A stretch of DNA of 61,753 nt from Acetatifactor muris. GTDB lineage: Bacteria > Bacillota > Clostridia > Lachnospirales > Lachnospiraceae. The position numbers were made by a program, and so were the translations under genes. This document shows, piece after piece, positions 7,981-16,395 of this stretch. The first letter of the stretch is position 1, and each line of letters begins with the position of its first letter. The stretch covers positions 1 through 61,753 of the forward strand of contig JAMPFR010000016.1 of the NCBI GenBank assembly GCA_023664365.1. The letters run 5' to 3'. A model generated the notes under the pieces. The model ran no database searches. It saw only the letters and a list, made by a program, of their open reading frames with translations, and had not been told where the DNA came from.

Positions 7981-8009
7981 GCCAATCTGTCCGGGAAAAC
8001 CCGGTTGGC
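7981..8009. repeat. Second hairpin after the GH43 stop codon
   Basis: GCCAA...TTGGC encloses an inner CCGGG-AAAA-CCCGG hairpin. It lies 20 nt past the stop codon of the minus-strand GH43 gene. Together with the palindrome at 7934-7969 it probably marks the end of the glycan operon. Confidence 0.45.
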
Positions 8010-8029
8010 TTTAAGCATGGCCGCCCGGC

Positions 8030-10381
8030 TCATTCTACGCACTTAGAGCCCCACAGCGTCACCTGGTTCCCGGTGCCCAGGGCCGTAAACACCATGGTCT
8101 GATAATCGGTGCCCTCCACCTCCATCTGCAGGGCTACGCCGCTGTATTCCTGCCCGTTCAGCGACAGAGTAATATAGGGCGTTCCAGACTCCAGGCTCCA
8201 GCTTCCGGTATACTCCCCGGTAATGCTTCCATCCTCCTGCAGGGTAACCATAACCGGCCGTTTGACCTCCAGCCCCTTGTAATCAATCTCCAGCTCGTGC
8301 AGGATAACCTCATACTCTCCCGCCACTTCGGAGACGTCATAGCCGTCCTCCTTCAGCGTCTCCCCGTGGGTCAGATAGGGCGCAGCCACCAGCCAGCCCT
8401 CCCTGGTCTGGAACAGCTGGTGCACCTTCACATAATGCCCCTCCGTGCCGTTGGTGGTTCTGGTATGGAACACAATATACGCTTTCCCGTCATCATTCAC
8501 AAAGGCGGAATTATGCCCCTGAGCCACCTGGCCCACCGTAAAGTTCCGCCACTGGTAGCCTCCCATAAGGCGCACACCTACGGACTGATTGATGTTAAGG
8601 GAATATTTGTCATAATAGGCAGTATTGCCCAGGGCGTCCACATAATCCCCGTCCGGACGCTCAGAGCGGAACACACGGACATTGTACCCGCCTGCCGCCT
8701 CCAATCCGCCATAGGAGATAAACAGATAATAATAATCTCCTATCTTCTGTATATAAGACGCCTCGCCGGACGCATAGCTGCCCCCTGCGATTTTTGTACC
8801 GAAATAGGCGTCGGAGTGAATATCCGTATCGTAGCTTACGGAGTAATCACGCAGCCCTGTCTCCTTATCCAGCTCCAGCATAAAGATACCGCCGGACCAG
8901 GAACCGTATGCCATCAGCAGTCGGCCGTCATCCGCATAAAATACACAAGGGTCAATACAGTTTGGCCACATATCTCCCCATTTATTGTTTGCCACACCGT
9001 TAGTCACATAGCGCTCCGGAATCTCCTGTGTCCCCAGAACCCTTGGCCCGTCCGTCTCTCCGAAGGTCTCGGCGGTAAAACCGCTGTAGACGATAGATCC
9101 TGCATATTCGTAAGGCCCTGTCACATAGTCCGCCGTCAGCAGCACAATGTTGGATTTCCAGTTATCGCCGTCCGCACTCAGGTAAATGCAGTATTTTCCC
9201 ATAGCTTCATTGTATATCACATCCGGCGCCCAAAGGTATCCAAGCCAGCTGCCGGAGCTTGCGTCGTCATTCCATGCCCGTACCTGATTCCTGGTCTCAA
9301 GGGAATAGCTTTCCTGAAGCACACTGTCCAGGCTGACCCAGTCATAAAGGTTTGTGCTTCTGCCCCCTGTGATATGGGTGCCCAGCACATAATAAACACC
9401 GTCCCGATCCTTAAAAATCGAAGGATCATGACAGGTGATCTGCTTATTCTGGGTCCTGTGCTCCGCATCCACGACCCAGCGGTTCTGTCCCATGCGGAAC
9501 TCTATTACCGCACGGATCATGACCTCCTGGCCCCCGTACTCAAACTTCACATAAGGGCGCAGAGTAACGCTGTCTTCCGCCGCCTGTACCGGGAGAATCT
9601 CCCCCGCCACGCAGAGGGCTAACAGAAACGCCAGCGCTCCGGCGCCGCCGGTTCCCGTTCCTTTCCCCTTACCGCTTCCCGTTCCACGCGTCTTCTTTTT
9701 CTTCATAAGGAACAGGCACACTATGAGCAGAACTGCCAGTACAGCTATCACTGCCACGATGGCCCCCACCGGAAGCCCGGACTTTCCCCCTGAACCGGCG
9801 GAGGAATCACCCCCACCGGACACACCCACATCTGAATTCCCTGTACCGGAAGCTCCGCCGGAATCTCCCGCACCGGCTGTCCCCTGCCCGGAAGCCCCGC
9901 CGCTCTCCTCCGCAGCGGCAGCAAGCACTGCCTCGTCTCCCACCAGCACGCCCGTCAGGGTATAGCTTTCCCCCGGCTGAATATCCGGAAAAGAAGCGGG
10001 AAGAGAGTCCTCCGCCGCCGGAACCAGGCCCTTGGTGTTGCTGTAGGTAAACTCCGCCCCTTCCAGATAAGCTAAGCTTTTCCCGTTCTCTATGGTAATG
10101 GTATAATGTATCTCCTCCCCCATATCATAGGAGGCTTTATCCGTAGTCAGGGTAACGGTAATGCCGTCGTTTGACGCCTGGCTTGTAACTCCCCCTTGGG
10201 CGGCTCCTGCTGCGTCCTCTCCTGCTGTGTCTTCTTCCGCTGCGGCTGCCTCTGCCGCTGCTGCCTCCGCCGCTATGCTGCGCACCGGCCCTGCAGTCAG
10301 CGCCATGAAGCCCGCCAATGCCCCGAAGCATGCCGCTGCCAGCAGTCCGTGTATTCTTTTTTCTTTTCCATGCTTACTCAT
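8030..10381 (-). CDS. Membrane-anchored GH43 arabinanase-like enzyme with internal transmembrane segment
   Basis: A 783-aa protein. A signal peptide (about 10-38) and Ala/Glu-rich linker precede a beta-sandwich region (about 70-150) and a Gly/Ser linker. A transmembrane helix (about 204-226) ends in KKKK. A second hydrophobic segment (about 247-265) ends PVQAAED, resembling a signal-peptidase site. The GH43 five-bladed propeller then runs from about 310 to 640, with a beta-rich C-terminal domain. The catalytic triad can be placed: Asp319 in HDPSIF, Asp477 in CIDPCVF and Glu550 in SGEASYI. The HDPSIF and WAPDV signatures fit endo-arabinanase-like GH43 members. The predicted topology puts the enzyme outside the cell. 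I used the ATG at 10381; a TTG two codons earlier is possible. It is the last gene of the arabinan-type locus, 30 nt after the second GH43. Confidence 0.87.
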   Translation of the reverse strand: MSKHGKEKRIHGLLAAACFGALAGFMALTAGPVRSIAAEAAAAEAAAAEEDTAGEDAAGAAQGGVTSQASNDGITVTLTTDKASYDMGEEIHYTITIENGKSLAYLEGAEFTYSNTKGLVPAAEDSLPASFPDIQPGESYTLTGVLVGDEAVLAAAAEESGGASGQGTAGAGDSGGASGTGNSDVGVSGGGDSSAGSGGKSGLPVGAIVAVIAVLAVLLIVCLFLMKKKKTRGTGSGKGKGTGTGGAGALAFLLALCVAGEILPVQAAEDSVTLRPYVKFEYGGQEVMIRAVIEFRMGQNRWVVDAEHRTQNKQITCHDPSIFKDRDGVYYVLGTHITGGRSTNLYDWVSLDSVLQESYSLETRNQVRAWNDDASSGSWLGYLWAPDVIYNEAMGKYCIYLSADGDNWKSNIVLLTADYVTGPYEYAGSIVYSGFTAETFGETDGPRVLGTQEIPERYVTNGVANNKWGDMWPNCIDPCVFYADDGRLLMAYGSWSGGIFMLELDKETGLRDYSVSYDTDIHSDAYFGTKIAGGSYASGEASYIQKIGDYYYLFISYGGLEAAGGYNVRVFRSERPDGDYVDALGNTAYYDKYSLNINQSVGVRLMGGYQWRNFTVGQVAQGHNSAFVNDDGKAYIVFHTRTTNGTEGHYVKVHQLFQTREGWLVAAPYLTHGETLKEDGYDVSEVAGEYEVILHELEIDYKGLEVKRPVMVTLQEDGSITGEYTGSWSLESGTPYITLSLNGQEYSGVALQMEVEGTDYQTMVFTALGTGNQVTLWGSKCVE

Positions 10382-10411
10382 AGACAACAGCCCACCCTTT
10401 CCGACACAAAT

Positions 10412-11446
10412 TTATGCAAACCGGATATTATTCTTAATATCAAATACAGGATACCCCTTTTCATCCCACTCCACCTTCATCACCATGGCATGCCTGTTGG
10501 GGTCATACAGGGGATCTCCTTCTATCTCCGCATAGGTTCTGGCATGATAGACGCACACCTCCGTGCCGTCCTCCAGGGTAGTAAAGCTGTTATGTCCCGG
10601 GCCGTATATGCCGTATTCCCGGCTGCTTTTCAGCACGGGATAACGCTCCTTTTTCCAGGCTTTGGGATCCAGCACATCTTCCTCCTCACCGATGCTCAGC
10701 ATTCCCATGCAGTAGACCTCTCCCGTAGCGCTGGCGGAATAAGTCAGGAAGATCCTGCCGTTCTTTTTTATCACCGCCGGGCCCTCGTTCACCCAGATAT
10801 CCCTTCTCTCCCAGTCATAGTCCGGCGTAGTCAGCAGTACCTGGGCTGTGGCAAGCTTTACGGGCGTCTCCATTCTGGCGATATACAGGTTGGAAATCTG
10901 TATCCCCACGCTGACCTTTTCCGCCCAGACATAATACAGATCTCCCTTATGTTCAAACACGGTGGCGTCCAGAGAAAACGCTTCAAAGGAATAAATGTCA
11001 TCCTCCGATCTCTGTATTTTACCCATTTCCTTCCAGGGATCACAGATGGGATCCTGTCCCTGACATTCCAGCACATAGGGCCGGATTGCCCATTTATTCT
11101 CCATCTCCCCCGCGGCAAAATAAATGTACCACTTACCTTTAAGATAGTGCAGCTCCGGCGCCCAGATATGCTTGGACATAATGCCGGAATTATGACAGCG
11201 CCAAACAGTCACCTCATCCGCGCGCCTTAAGCCTTCCAGAGAATCCGCTCTCCTTAAGATGATTCTGTCGTAGGCAGGCACCGAAGCGGTAAAATAATAG
11301 CTGCCGTCCGTATGCCTGTATACATGGGGATCCGCCCTCTGCTCGATAAAGGCTTGGTTGTACGCCGTGAGCGCGCCGTTTCTCTTTTGCTCCGTCTGCC
11401 CCGCAGCGTTACTCTTAACGTTCATCGTATCCTTGCTTGCGTCCAT
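10412..11446 (-). CDS. GH43 arabinofuranosidase-like enzyme, cytoplasmic
   Basis: A 344-aa single-domain GH43 with no signal peptide. The catalytic residues fall at family positions: Asp39 in RADPHVY as general base, Asp161 in SLDATVF as pKa modulator and Glu222 in VNEGPAV as general acid. This spacing fits the five-bladed propeller of exo-acting alpha-L-arabinofuranosidases and related enzymes. The start has GGGGGA close upstream. With the neighbouring importers it would release arabinose from imported short oligosaccharides; exact linkage is not predictable. The 198-nt gap before it holds a large inverted repeat, so expression may be partly uncoupled from the upstream lipoprotein gene. Confidence 0.9.
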   Translation of the reverse strand: MDASKDTMNVKSNAAGQTEQKRNGALTAYNQAFIEQRADPHVYRHTDGSYYFTASVPAYDRIILRRADSLEGLRRADEVTVWRCHNSGIMSKHIWAPELHYLKGKWYIYFAAGEMENKWAIRPYVLECQGQDPICDPWKEMGKIQRSEDDIYSFEAFSLDATVFEHKGDLYYVWAEKVSVGIQISNLYIARMETPVKLATAQVLLTTPDYDWERRDIWVNEGPAVIKKNGRIFLTYSASATGEVYCMGMLSIGEEEDVLDPKAWKKERYPVLKSSREYGIYGPGHNSFTTLEDGTEVCVYHARTYAEIEGDPLYDPNRHAMVMKVEWDEKGYPVFDIKNNIRFA

Positions 11447-11533
11447 ATTTCATTCCCCCGCATTTTATATTATTCATCATGATACTGATTATACTGCCCT
11501 GCCCGGCACAATTTCAATCTGCTTTTTACGCCG

Positions 11534-11583
11534 GTTTTTCTATCTTTTACGAGGCGGGAAATTCCTCTCCTGCCCCGTAAAAG
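11534..11583. repeat. Long inverted repeat between LamG lipoprotein and GH43 genes
   Basis: CTTTTACGAGGC (11534-11545) pairs with GCCCCGTAAAAG (11572-11583) with one mismatch, around a GC-rich interior. A second CCCCGG/CCGGGG hairpin with a following TGTCTTTT on the minus strand lies immediately right of it. Together they could partly terminate transcription or stabilise the 3' end of the lipoprotein mRNA. Confidence 0.5.
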
Positions 11584-11644
11584 ACACCCCGGAAAGCGAC
11601 CCGCGCGATCCGGGGATATCTTATCTTTTCATACTTTACACCTT

Positions 11645-13678
11645 TTATTCCACAGACATCAGCTCAATGTAAGCCTGCTCACCTGTGATAAAGAAGTAGC
11701 AGGGTGCGTCTGCCGTCAGGGTAGCGGGCTTCAGTGTCGCCTTGCTGGTAAACTCATTGCCCTTGCGATCCACAAATGTGGTGTCGATCACGATCTCCGC
11801 GCCGTTTCTGGTGATGACCATGGTAACGTCCACATCCCTCATGGCATCCTTCCATGCATCCCAGTCCTCCCAGGACTTCTCAAATGCAAACTCACCGGTT
11901 CCGTCATTACTGTTAGACGTAGGCGTCCAACCATAAATATCCGCACGGACAACCGCGTATTCCGCATAGCCTTCATAATTATCAGCAGAAGGAACCTTAT
12001 CCGCCGTGGTCGGAACATTTGCAAATGCCACTACATAGTTATGATAGTTCTCAGCGCCGCTGGAATAGTTATTCAACTTCACAGTCTTGCTGTCACCGTC
12101 AGCCAATTCCACGCTGCTAGTAGCTTCAGCCCAGAAGCCAAGTCCGAAGGTAGTGGTGCCCAGGGTCTCCTTTGCATTGGAGTCGGGCTTGATGTCCACG
12201 CCGTCCTCCACGGACAACAGCTCCACATAGCTGCCCTCGCAGGTAAGGAACATATAGCAGTCGTCGCCATCCGCTATCTCAGTCTCCACTTTTGCCGTCA
12301 TAATGTTGTCCAGTCCGTTGTAGTCCACATTGTGGACTGTAATATTCAGGATATTGCCTTCTCTCTTCACCTCGATGGTCACATCCACGTCTACCATGGA
12401 TACGGTTTTCCAACTGTCCCAGTTACCCCAAGTCCAGGTGAATCCGAATTTGTCAGGAGTATTCTCACTGTTGACGTCTCCCGGCATCCAGCCGTAAGCA
12501 TCTGCCCTGATTGCCGCAAATTCCTTGTGAACGTCGGCATTTGCATTGGGATCCGCATGTGCTTCCGTGGCCTCGTTGGCAAATACCATCACATAATTGT
12601 GCCAGGTCTCCAGTCCGCTGGAGAAGTTGTTCAGCTTGAACACCTTGGTAACACCTTCGGGGATCTCGTATGCGGAGGTCCAGTCTGTCCAGAAGCCTGC
12701 GTTCAGATCCGTGTTGCCGATGGTCTCTAGCGCATTCTCGTCGACCTTCACCTCTACCACTCTCTCAGGGGGTTCATACTTCACGGTAGTATCCCCTGCC
12801 TCATAGAGGGTCTTCACCTGGCCCGGAGTCAGGGTAGTGTCAAAGATATAAAGCTCGTCAAAAGCGCCTTTCAGCATAGCATCCCAGTAGTTTACGCCCA
12901 ACAGGAAATCAAAATTATCAGAGGGCTCCATGGTGCCGGTAATGATGTTTACAGGTTTTGCGTCTGAAACGCACTCGCCGTTTACATACAGATCCGGCGT
13001 GATGTACTTGCCATCCTCGCTCAGCTTGGAGGGATCTACCACCAGTGTAATGTTGATCCACTGGTTCAGATGGATATCTGCAGTTTCCGGAGCCCACTGA
13101 GGCCAGGGAGAACCTTCCGCGTTCTGATCATAGGACCAGATGCAGGGGAATTCCGAGGAACCGGACCAGTCCGCCCAGGTAACGTTGAGATAATGCTGTC
13201 CGCCGGTAGCGTCGCCGTGGACGTCAGGACCAAACTGAGTGGTGGGCATATAGTTTGCGTTTCTGTTTGCGTACATCCAGAAGGACAGGGAATAAGTGTC
13301 GCCAACGCCGTTCACATCCGACAATCTCAAGCCGTAGGTGCCGTCAATGTACACTGCCTCTCCCTTTACGCCGGGAATGAAAGCAACCTCCTTCTCCACC
13401 GTCTCAATGACCTCGCCGGTGCCCTTTGCGGTAGGAACGATTCCATTCGTGCCGTCCGCCTGGTCAAAGGAAAAATAGTACTTAGGTGTAGGAAGCTCCT
13501 CCGCCTGCGCGGGTTCGGAACCGGATTCCGACGGTTCCGGGGTTGCGTCCGGAGTCTGCTCCGGACTCTGCTCTGTATTTCCGCTGTCGGACGCGCTATC
13601 ACCGGCGTTACCGCAGGCAGTCATGGTGGCTGCCGTCAAAGCGGTACAGAGAAGAAGTGCCAAAATCTTCTTTTTCAT
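11645..13678 (-). CDS. Lipoprotein with LamG-like domain and a duplicated C-terminal domain
   Basis: A 677-aa protein. A short signal peptide ends in MTAC-G, a lipobox-like site, followed by a Ser/Pro/Glu-rich stalk to about residue 65. A concanavalin/LamG-type jelly roll (about 70-290) follows, with typical YSLSFWMYANRN and FDELYIFD segments. The remainder is two copies of a domain of about 190 residues, each opening with ETLG/ETIG...GFW and containing KLNN(F/Y)SSG..(T/Y)HNYV. LamG folds bind carbohydrate in many secreted proteins. Placed directly after the second substrate-binding protein and before the GH43 pair, it is most likely a surface glycan-binding protein. I recognise no catalytic motif. 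GGAGGATTAAA precedes the ATG. Confidence 0.8.
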   Translation of the reverse strand: MKKKILALLLCTALTAATMTACGNAGDSASDSGNTEQSPEQTPDATPEPSESGSEPAQAEELPTPKYYFSFDQADGTNGIVPTAKGTGEVIETVEKEVAFIPGVKGEAVYIDGTYGLRLSDVNGVGDTYSLSFWMYANRNANYMPTTQFGPDVHGDATGGQHYLNVTWADWSGSSEFPCIWSYDQNAEGSPWPQWAPETADIHLNQWINITLVVDPSKLSEDGKYITPDLYVNGECVSDAKPVNIITGTMEPSDNFDFLLGVNYWDAMLKGAFDELYIFDTTLTPGQVKTLYEAGDTTVKYEPPERVVEVKVDENALETIGNTDLNAGFWTDWTSAYEIPEGVTKVFKLNNFSSGLETWHNYVMVFANEATEAHADPNANADVHKEFAAIRADAYGWMPGDVNSENTPDKFGFTWTWGNWDSWKTVSMVDVDVTIEVKREGNILNITVHNVDYNGLDNIMTAKVETEIADGDDCYMFLTCEGSYVELLSVEDGVDIKPDSNAKETLGTTTFGLGFWAEATSSVELADGDSKTVKLNNYSSGAENYHNYVVAFANVPTTADKVPSADNYEGYAEYAVVRADIYGWTPTSNSNDGTGEFAFEKSWEDWDAWKDAMRDVDVTMVITRNGAEIVIDTTFVDRKGNEFTSKATLKPATLTADAPCYFFITGEQAYIELMSVE

Positions 13679-13712
13679 TTTAATCCTCCATTTAAATTTA
13701 TTTTATAGTTAC

Positions 13713-13738
13713 CTCCCCGCCGGAAATCCGGCAGGGAG
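13713..13738. repeat. Hairpin after the binding-protein gene
   Basis: CTCCCCGCCGG and CCGGCAGGGAG pair (one mismatch) around AAAT. No T run follows. Such stem-loops after a binding-protein gene commonly protect its mRNA and raise its level above the permeases; that role is inferred. Confidence 0.5.
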
Positions 13739-13753
13739 AAAAGCTATCTGTGA

Positions 13754-15298
13754 TTACTGGTTAAAGGAATCCACCACTGCCTGATACTGTGCCAGCTCCT
13801 CATCGGAAAGCACATCATAGCCGCCGGGGCCGAAGTAGGAGATCATCGCCTCCGCATGGTAATAATTGGCCTGCCTGGTAGCCTCGTCCACATAGTCGGC
13901 CGCCTTGGCGCTGCCGGCGTCCACCAGATCATGGATACCAATCTTATTGAAGTACTGGTCACAGAAGTTCCAGTAACCTGCAATGTTGTACCAGCCGTAA
14001 GGAACGGGTCTGGTAATGCTTGCAAAGAAGTCATCCCAGTAAGGCTTCCGATCCGCATCCTGCGGGAACAGGGACTTGTAGCCCTCCCATACCTCCTCAT
14101 CCAGGGTAATGGGCATAGGCATCTGGGCATTCTTCAGGGGCACACCCGATTCGTTGACAATGCTGGGATCTGAATAAATCTCCAGTCTTGCCTTCCAGCC
14201 GTCAAGGCCCCAGCCCATGAACTTCAGCAGCAGATATGCCTCGTAGGGATGCTGGCAGGAGGTGGACACACCGCCCATATACATCAGGCTGATGACATTA
14301 TGCTCCTTCTCATCGATTACATTAGGCGTAACGTAGGGAACGATGTCCAGTCCGTACTCTTCCTGATATCCGTCCCTGCCCCACAGATTCATGTACGTCC
14401 AGAAGCCCTCGGAGAATACCGCCACACGTCCGGTAGCGCCGAACCAGGTATCCCAGTTGCCGGACCATGCCTCCATCTCCGGAGTTTCCGACTGGGGCGC
14501 AACATATCCCGCAAGCTTCAGGTCGGAGAACTCCTGCTCGCCGATTGCCCAATAGGACAGATCAAAATCCGTGCCGTCATAGCCGAACTCACCTTTTAAG
14601 CCTCTCTCCTCAGGGGAGCAGGCAGCAATGCCGTAGAGGGAATCCAGCCTGTTGTAATATCCCAGGCCGTAATATTTCATACCGGTACGCTCGTCCTTGG
14701 TGGCGTCCTTAATCAGCTGAATCATCTCCGCCCAGGTCCAGTCTGTTCTGGGCATTTCCAAGTTCAGGGTCTTAACTACGTTTCTGTCGATAAAGATCGC
14801 GCTGGGCCAGTACACCATGGGCATTGCATATCTGGCGCTGGTGTCAAAGCAGCCGATGCCGTACTCCTCAATGGTAGGCATCAGGTTCTTGTTCTCAGGA
14901 TCCGCATCATAATACTCGGAAATATCCGCCCAATACATATTTGCCAGGGCCGTATCGGAATCCGTACCCTCGAACACATCGGGGAAGGTTCCCGACGCAG
15001 CGGCTGCGGAAAGATCTGTGCTCATATCGTCGATAACCTTGTGCTCCACCGTGATATTGGGATACATTTCCATGAACTTCTCCGCCAACAGGGTAACCGT
15101 GGTAGGATCCTCATAGTGCCAGAATGTCAGGGTAATGTCCTCGGTAGTCACGCCGTTGTTACCGCCGCCATTGCCGCCCTCATTTTCCGGCACTACCGCT
15201 CCGTCGTTTCCGGCGCTTCCGCCGTCACCGCTTCCGCAGGCTGCCAGTCCGAAAACCATGGAACCGGCCAGCAGCAGACTCAAAATTTTCTTTTTCAT
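13754..15298 (-). CDS. Sugar ABC transporter substrate-binding lipoprotein
   Basis: A 514-aa family 1 extracellular solute-binding protein. The signal peptide ends in the clear lipobox LAAC-G (Cys about 21), then a Gly/Asn-rich spacer leads into the binding fold with LTFWHYEDPTT near the start and the SGTFPDVFEGTD segment typical of this group. It should be anchored outside the membrane and deliver oligosaccharide to the permeases encoded at 15388 and 16325. An AAGGAGG site precedes the ATG. The ligand is probably an arabinose-containing oligosaccharide, judged only from the downstream GH43 genes. A hairpin in the gap upstream and another downstream may adjust its mRNA level. Confidence 0.92.
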   Translation of the reverse strand: MKKKILSLLLAGSMVFGLAACGSGDGGSAGNDGAVVPENEGGNGGGNNGVTTEDITLTFWHYEDPTTVTLLAEKFMEMYPNITVEHKVIDDMSTDLSAAAASGTFPDVFEGTDSDTALANMYWADISEYYDADPENKNLMPTIEEYGIGCFDTSARYAMPMVYWPSAIFIDRNVVKTLNLEMPRTDWTWAEMIQLIKDATKDERTGMKYYGLGYYNRLDSLYGIAACSPEERGLKGEFGYDGTDFDLSYWAIGEQEFSDLKLAGYVAPQSETPEMEAWSGNWDTWFGATGRVAVFSEGFWTYMNLWGRDGYQEEYGLDIVPYVTPNVIDEKEHNVISLMYMGGVSTSCQHPYEAYLLLKFMGWGLDGWKARLEIYSDPSIVNESGVPLKNAQMPMPITLDEEVWEGYKSLFPQDADRKPYWDDFFASITRPVPYGWYNIAGYWNFCDQYFNKIGIHDLVDAGSAKAADYVDEATRQANYYHAEAMISYFGPGGYDVLSDEELAQYQAVVDSFNQ

Positions 15299-15361
15299 CT
15301 TTTATCCTCCTTTTTATTCTCTCAAGGCCCGGAAGGCCCAAAGACCTTAGATAGTTTAGTG

Positions 15362-15389
15362 GAAGAATGCCGCTCTTCAGGCATTCTTC
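15362..15389. repeat. Hairpin overlapping the permease stop codon
   Basis: GAAGAATGCC (15362-15371) and GGCATTCTTC (15380-15389) are perfect 10-bp arms with an 8-nt loop. It covers the stop codon of the minus-strand permease and lies before the binding-protein gene, so it may shield the upstream mRNA from exonucleases after processing. Confidence 0.55.
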
Positions 15390-16395
15390 ACTCCCCTGTG
15401 ATACCCGCCCTGTCAATGCTCTCCACAAAGTGCTTCTGCAGGAAGAAATACATAATCAACAGCGGCAGAACGGACAGGGCCGTTGCAGCCATATGAACGC
15501 ACTCGTTTAAGTTGGTTGCCGCATCTCCCGTCTGGGCCAGGGTGTTAAAGCTTGTATCAAAGTTACTCAGCTGCACCACCAGGTTCACCCAGAAGCTGTT
15601 GGCTGAAAGTCCCTGGACATACAGCGACGTCAGATAAGACTCGTTCCAGTACCACACGAAAGAGAACAGGAACACCGTCAGAATCGCCGGCCCTGCGGAA
15701 GGAACCGCTATCTTGATAAAGGACTTCAGGTATCCCGCGCCGTCTATCTGAGCCGCCTCTATCAGTACCTTCGGCACCTGCCGGAAGAACTGATAAAATA
15801 TCAGAATAAAGATTGCCGAATTCAGCCCGTTTCCGAAAATTGCCGGAAGAATAAAGGACCAGAGGGTTCCCACGATTTTCATGTTGTTATACAACACATA
15901 AGTGGGAATCATGGTAACCTGGCTGGGCAGGATGTAGGAAAAAATCAACAGCCCCAGCAGAATCTTTTTTCCCTTAAACTCAAATCTGGCAAAGCCGTAT
16001 CCCACCAGCATACAGACGACTACGTTGCACAGGGTGGGCACTCCCGCAATCACAATTCCCTTTAACAGAGAAATCCAGAAATCCATGCTCTTGCCCGCGT
16101 CTATATAGTTCTGCAGAAACAGTGTGCTGGGAAGCCACTTTACCGAGGAGTCCAGCAAGTCGTCCCTGTTCATAAAGCTGGTACTGAACATATAGAGGAT
16201 GGGGTAAAGGTACACAAACCCGATACAGATGAGCAGTCCGTAGACCACAATCTGCTTTCCGGCGCCTTCCTTTTCCTTGGTGCCGAAGACAAAACGGTGC
16301 AGCTTTTCTCTGGTAAAGCTCTTCTTAATAGTCTCCGCTGCCGTCATATGTGCGGTAGTTCCGCTTTTTCCTTGCTTTTTGGATTTTCTTTGCAT
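15388..16395 (-). CDS. Carbohydrate ABC transporter permease, MalG type
   Basis: A 335-aa inner-membrane permease with six predicted helices. It carries the EAA loop seen as EAAQIDGAGYLKSFIKIAVP, which docks the ATPase. The N-terminus is long and basic for the family (about 45 residues before TM1). The ATG at 16395 has AAGGAGGGG 8 nt upstream and lies inside the partner permease gene, giving a 71-nt overlap. No ATPase gene is present in the locus, as is usual for Bacillota that share one MsmK-like ATPase among sugar importers. Confidence 0.92.
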   Translation of the reverse strand: MQRKSKKQGKSGTTAHMTAAETIKKSFTREKLHRFVFGTKEKEGAGKQIVVYGLLICIGFVYLYPILYMFSTSFMNRDDLLDSSVKWLPSTLFLQNYIDAGKSMDFWISLLKGIVIAGVPTLCNVVVCMLVGYGFARFEFKGKKILLGLLIFSYILPSQVTMIPTYVLYNNMKIVGTLWSFILPAIFGNGLNSAIFILIFYQFFRQVPKVLIEAAQIDGAGYLKSFIKIAVPSAGPAILTVFLFSFVWYWNESYLTSLYVQGLSANSFWVNLVVQLSNFDTSFNTLAQTGDAATNLNECVHMAATALSVLPLLIMYFFLQKHFVESIDRAGITGE

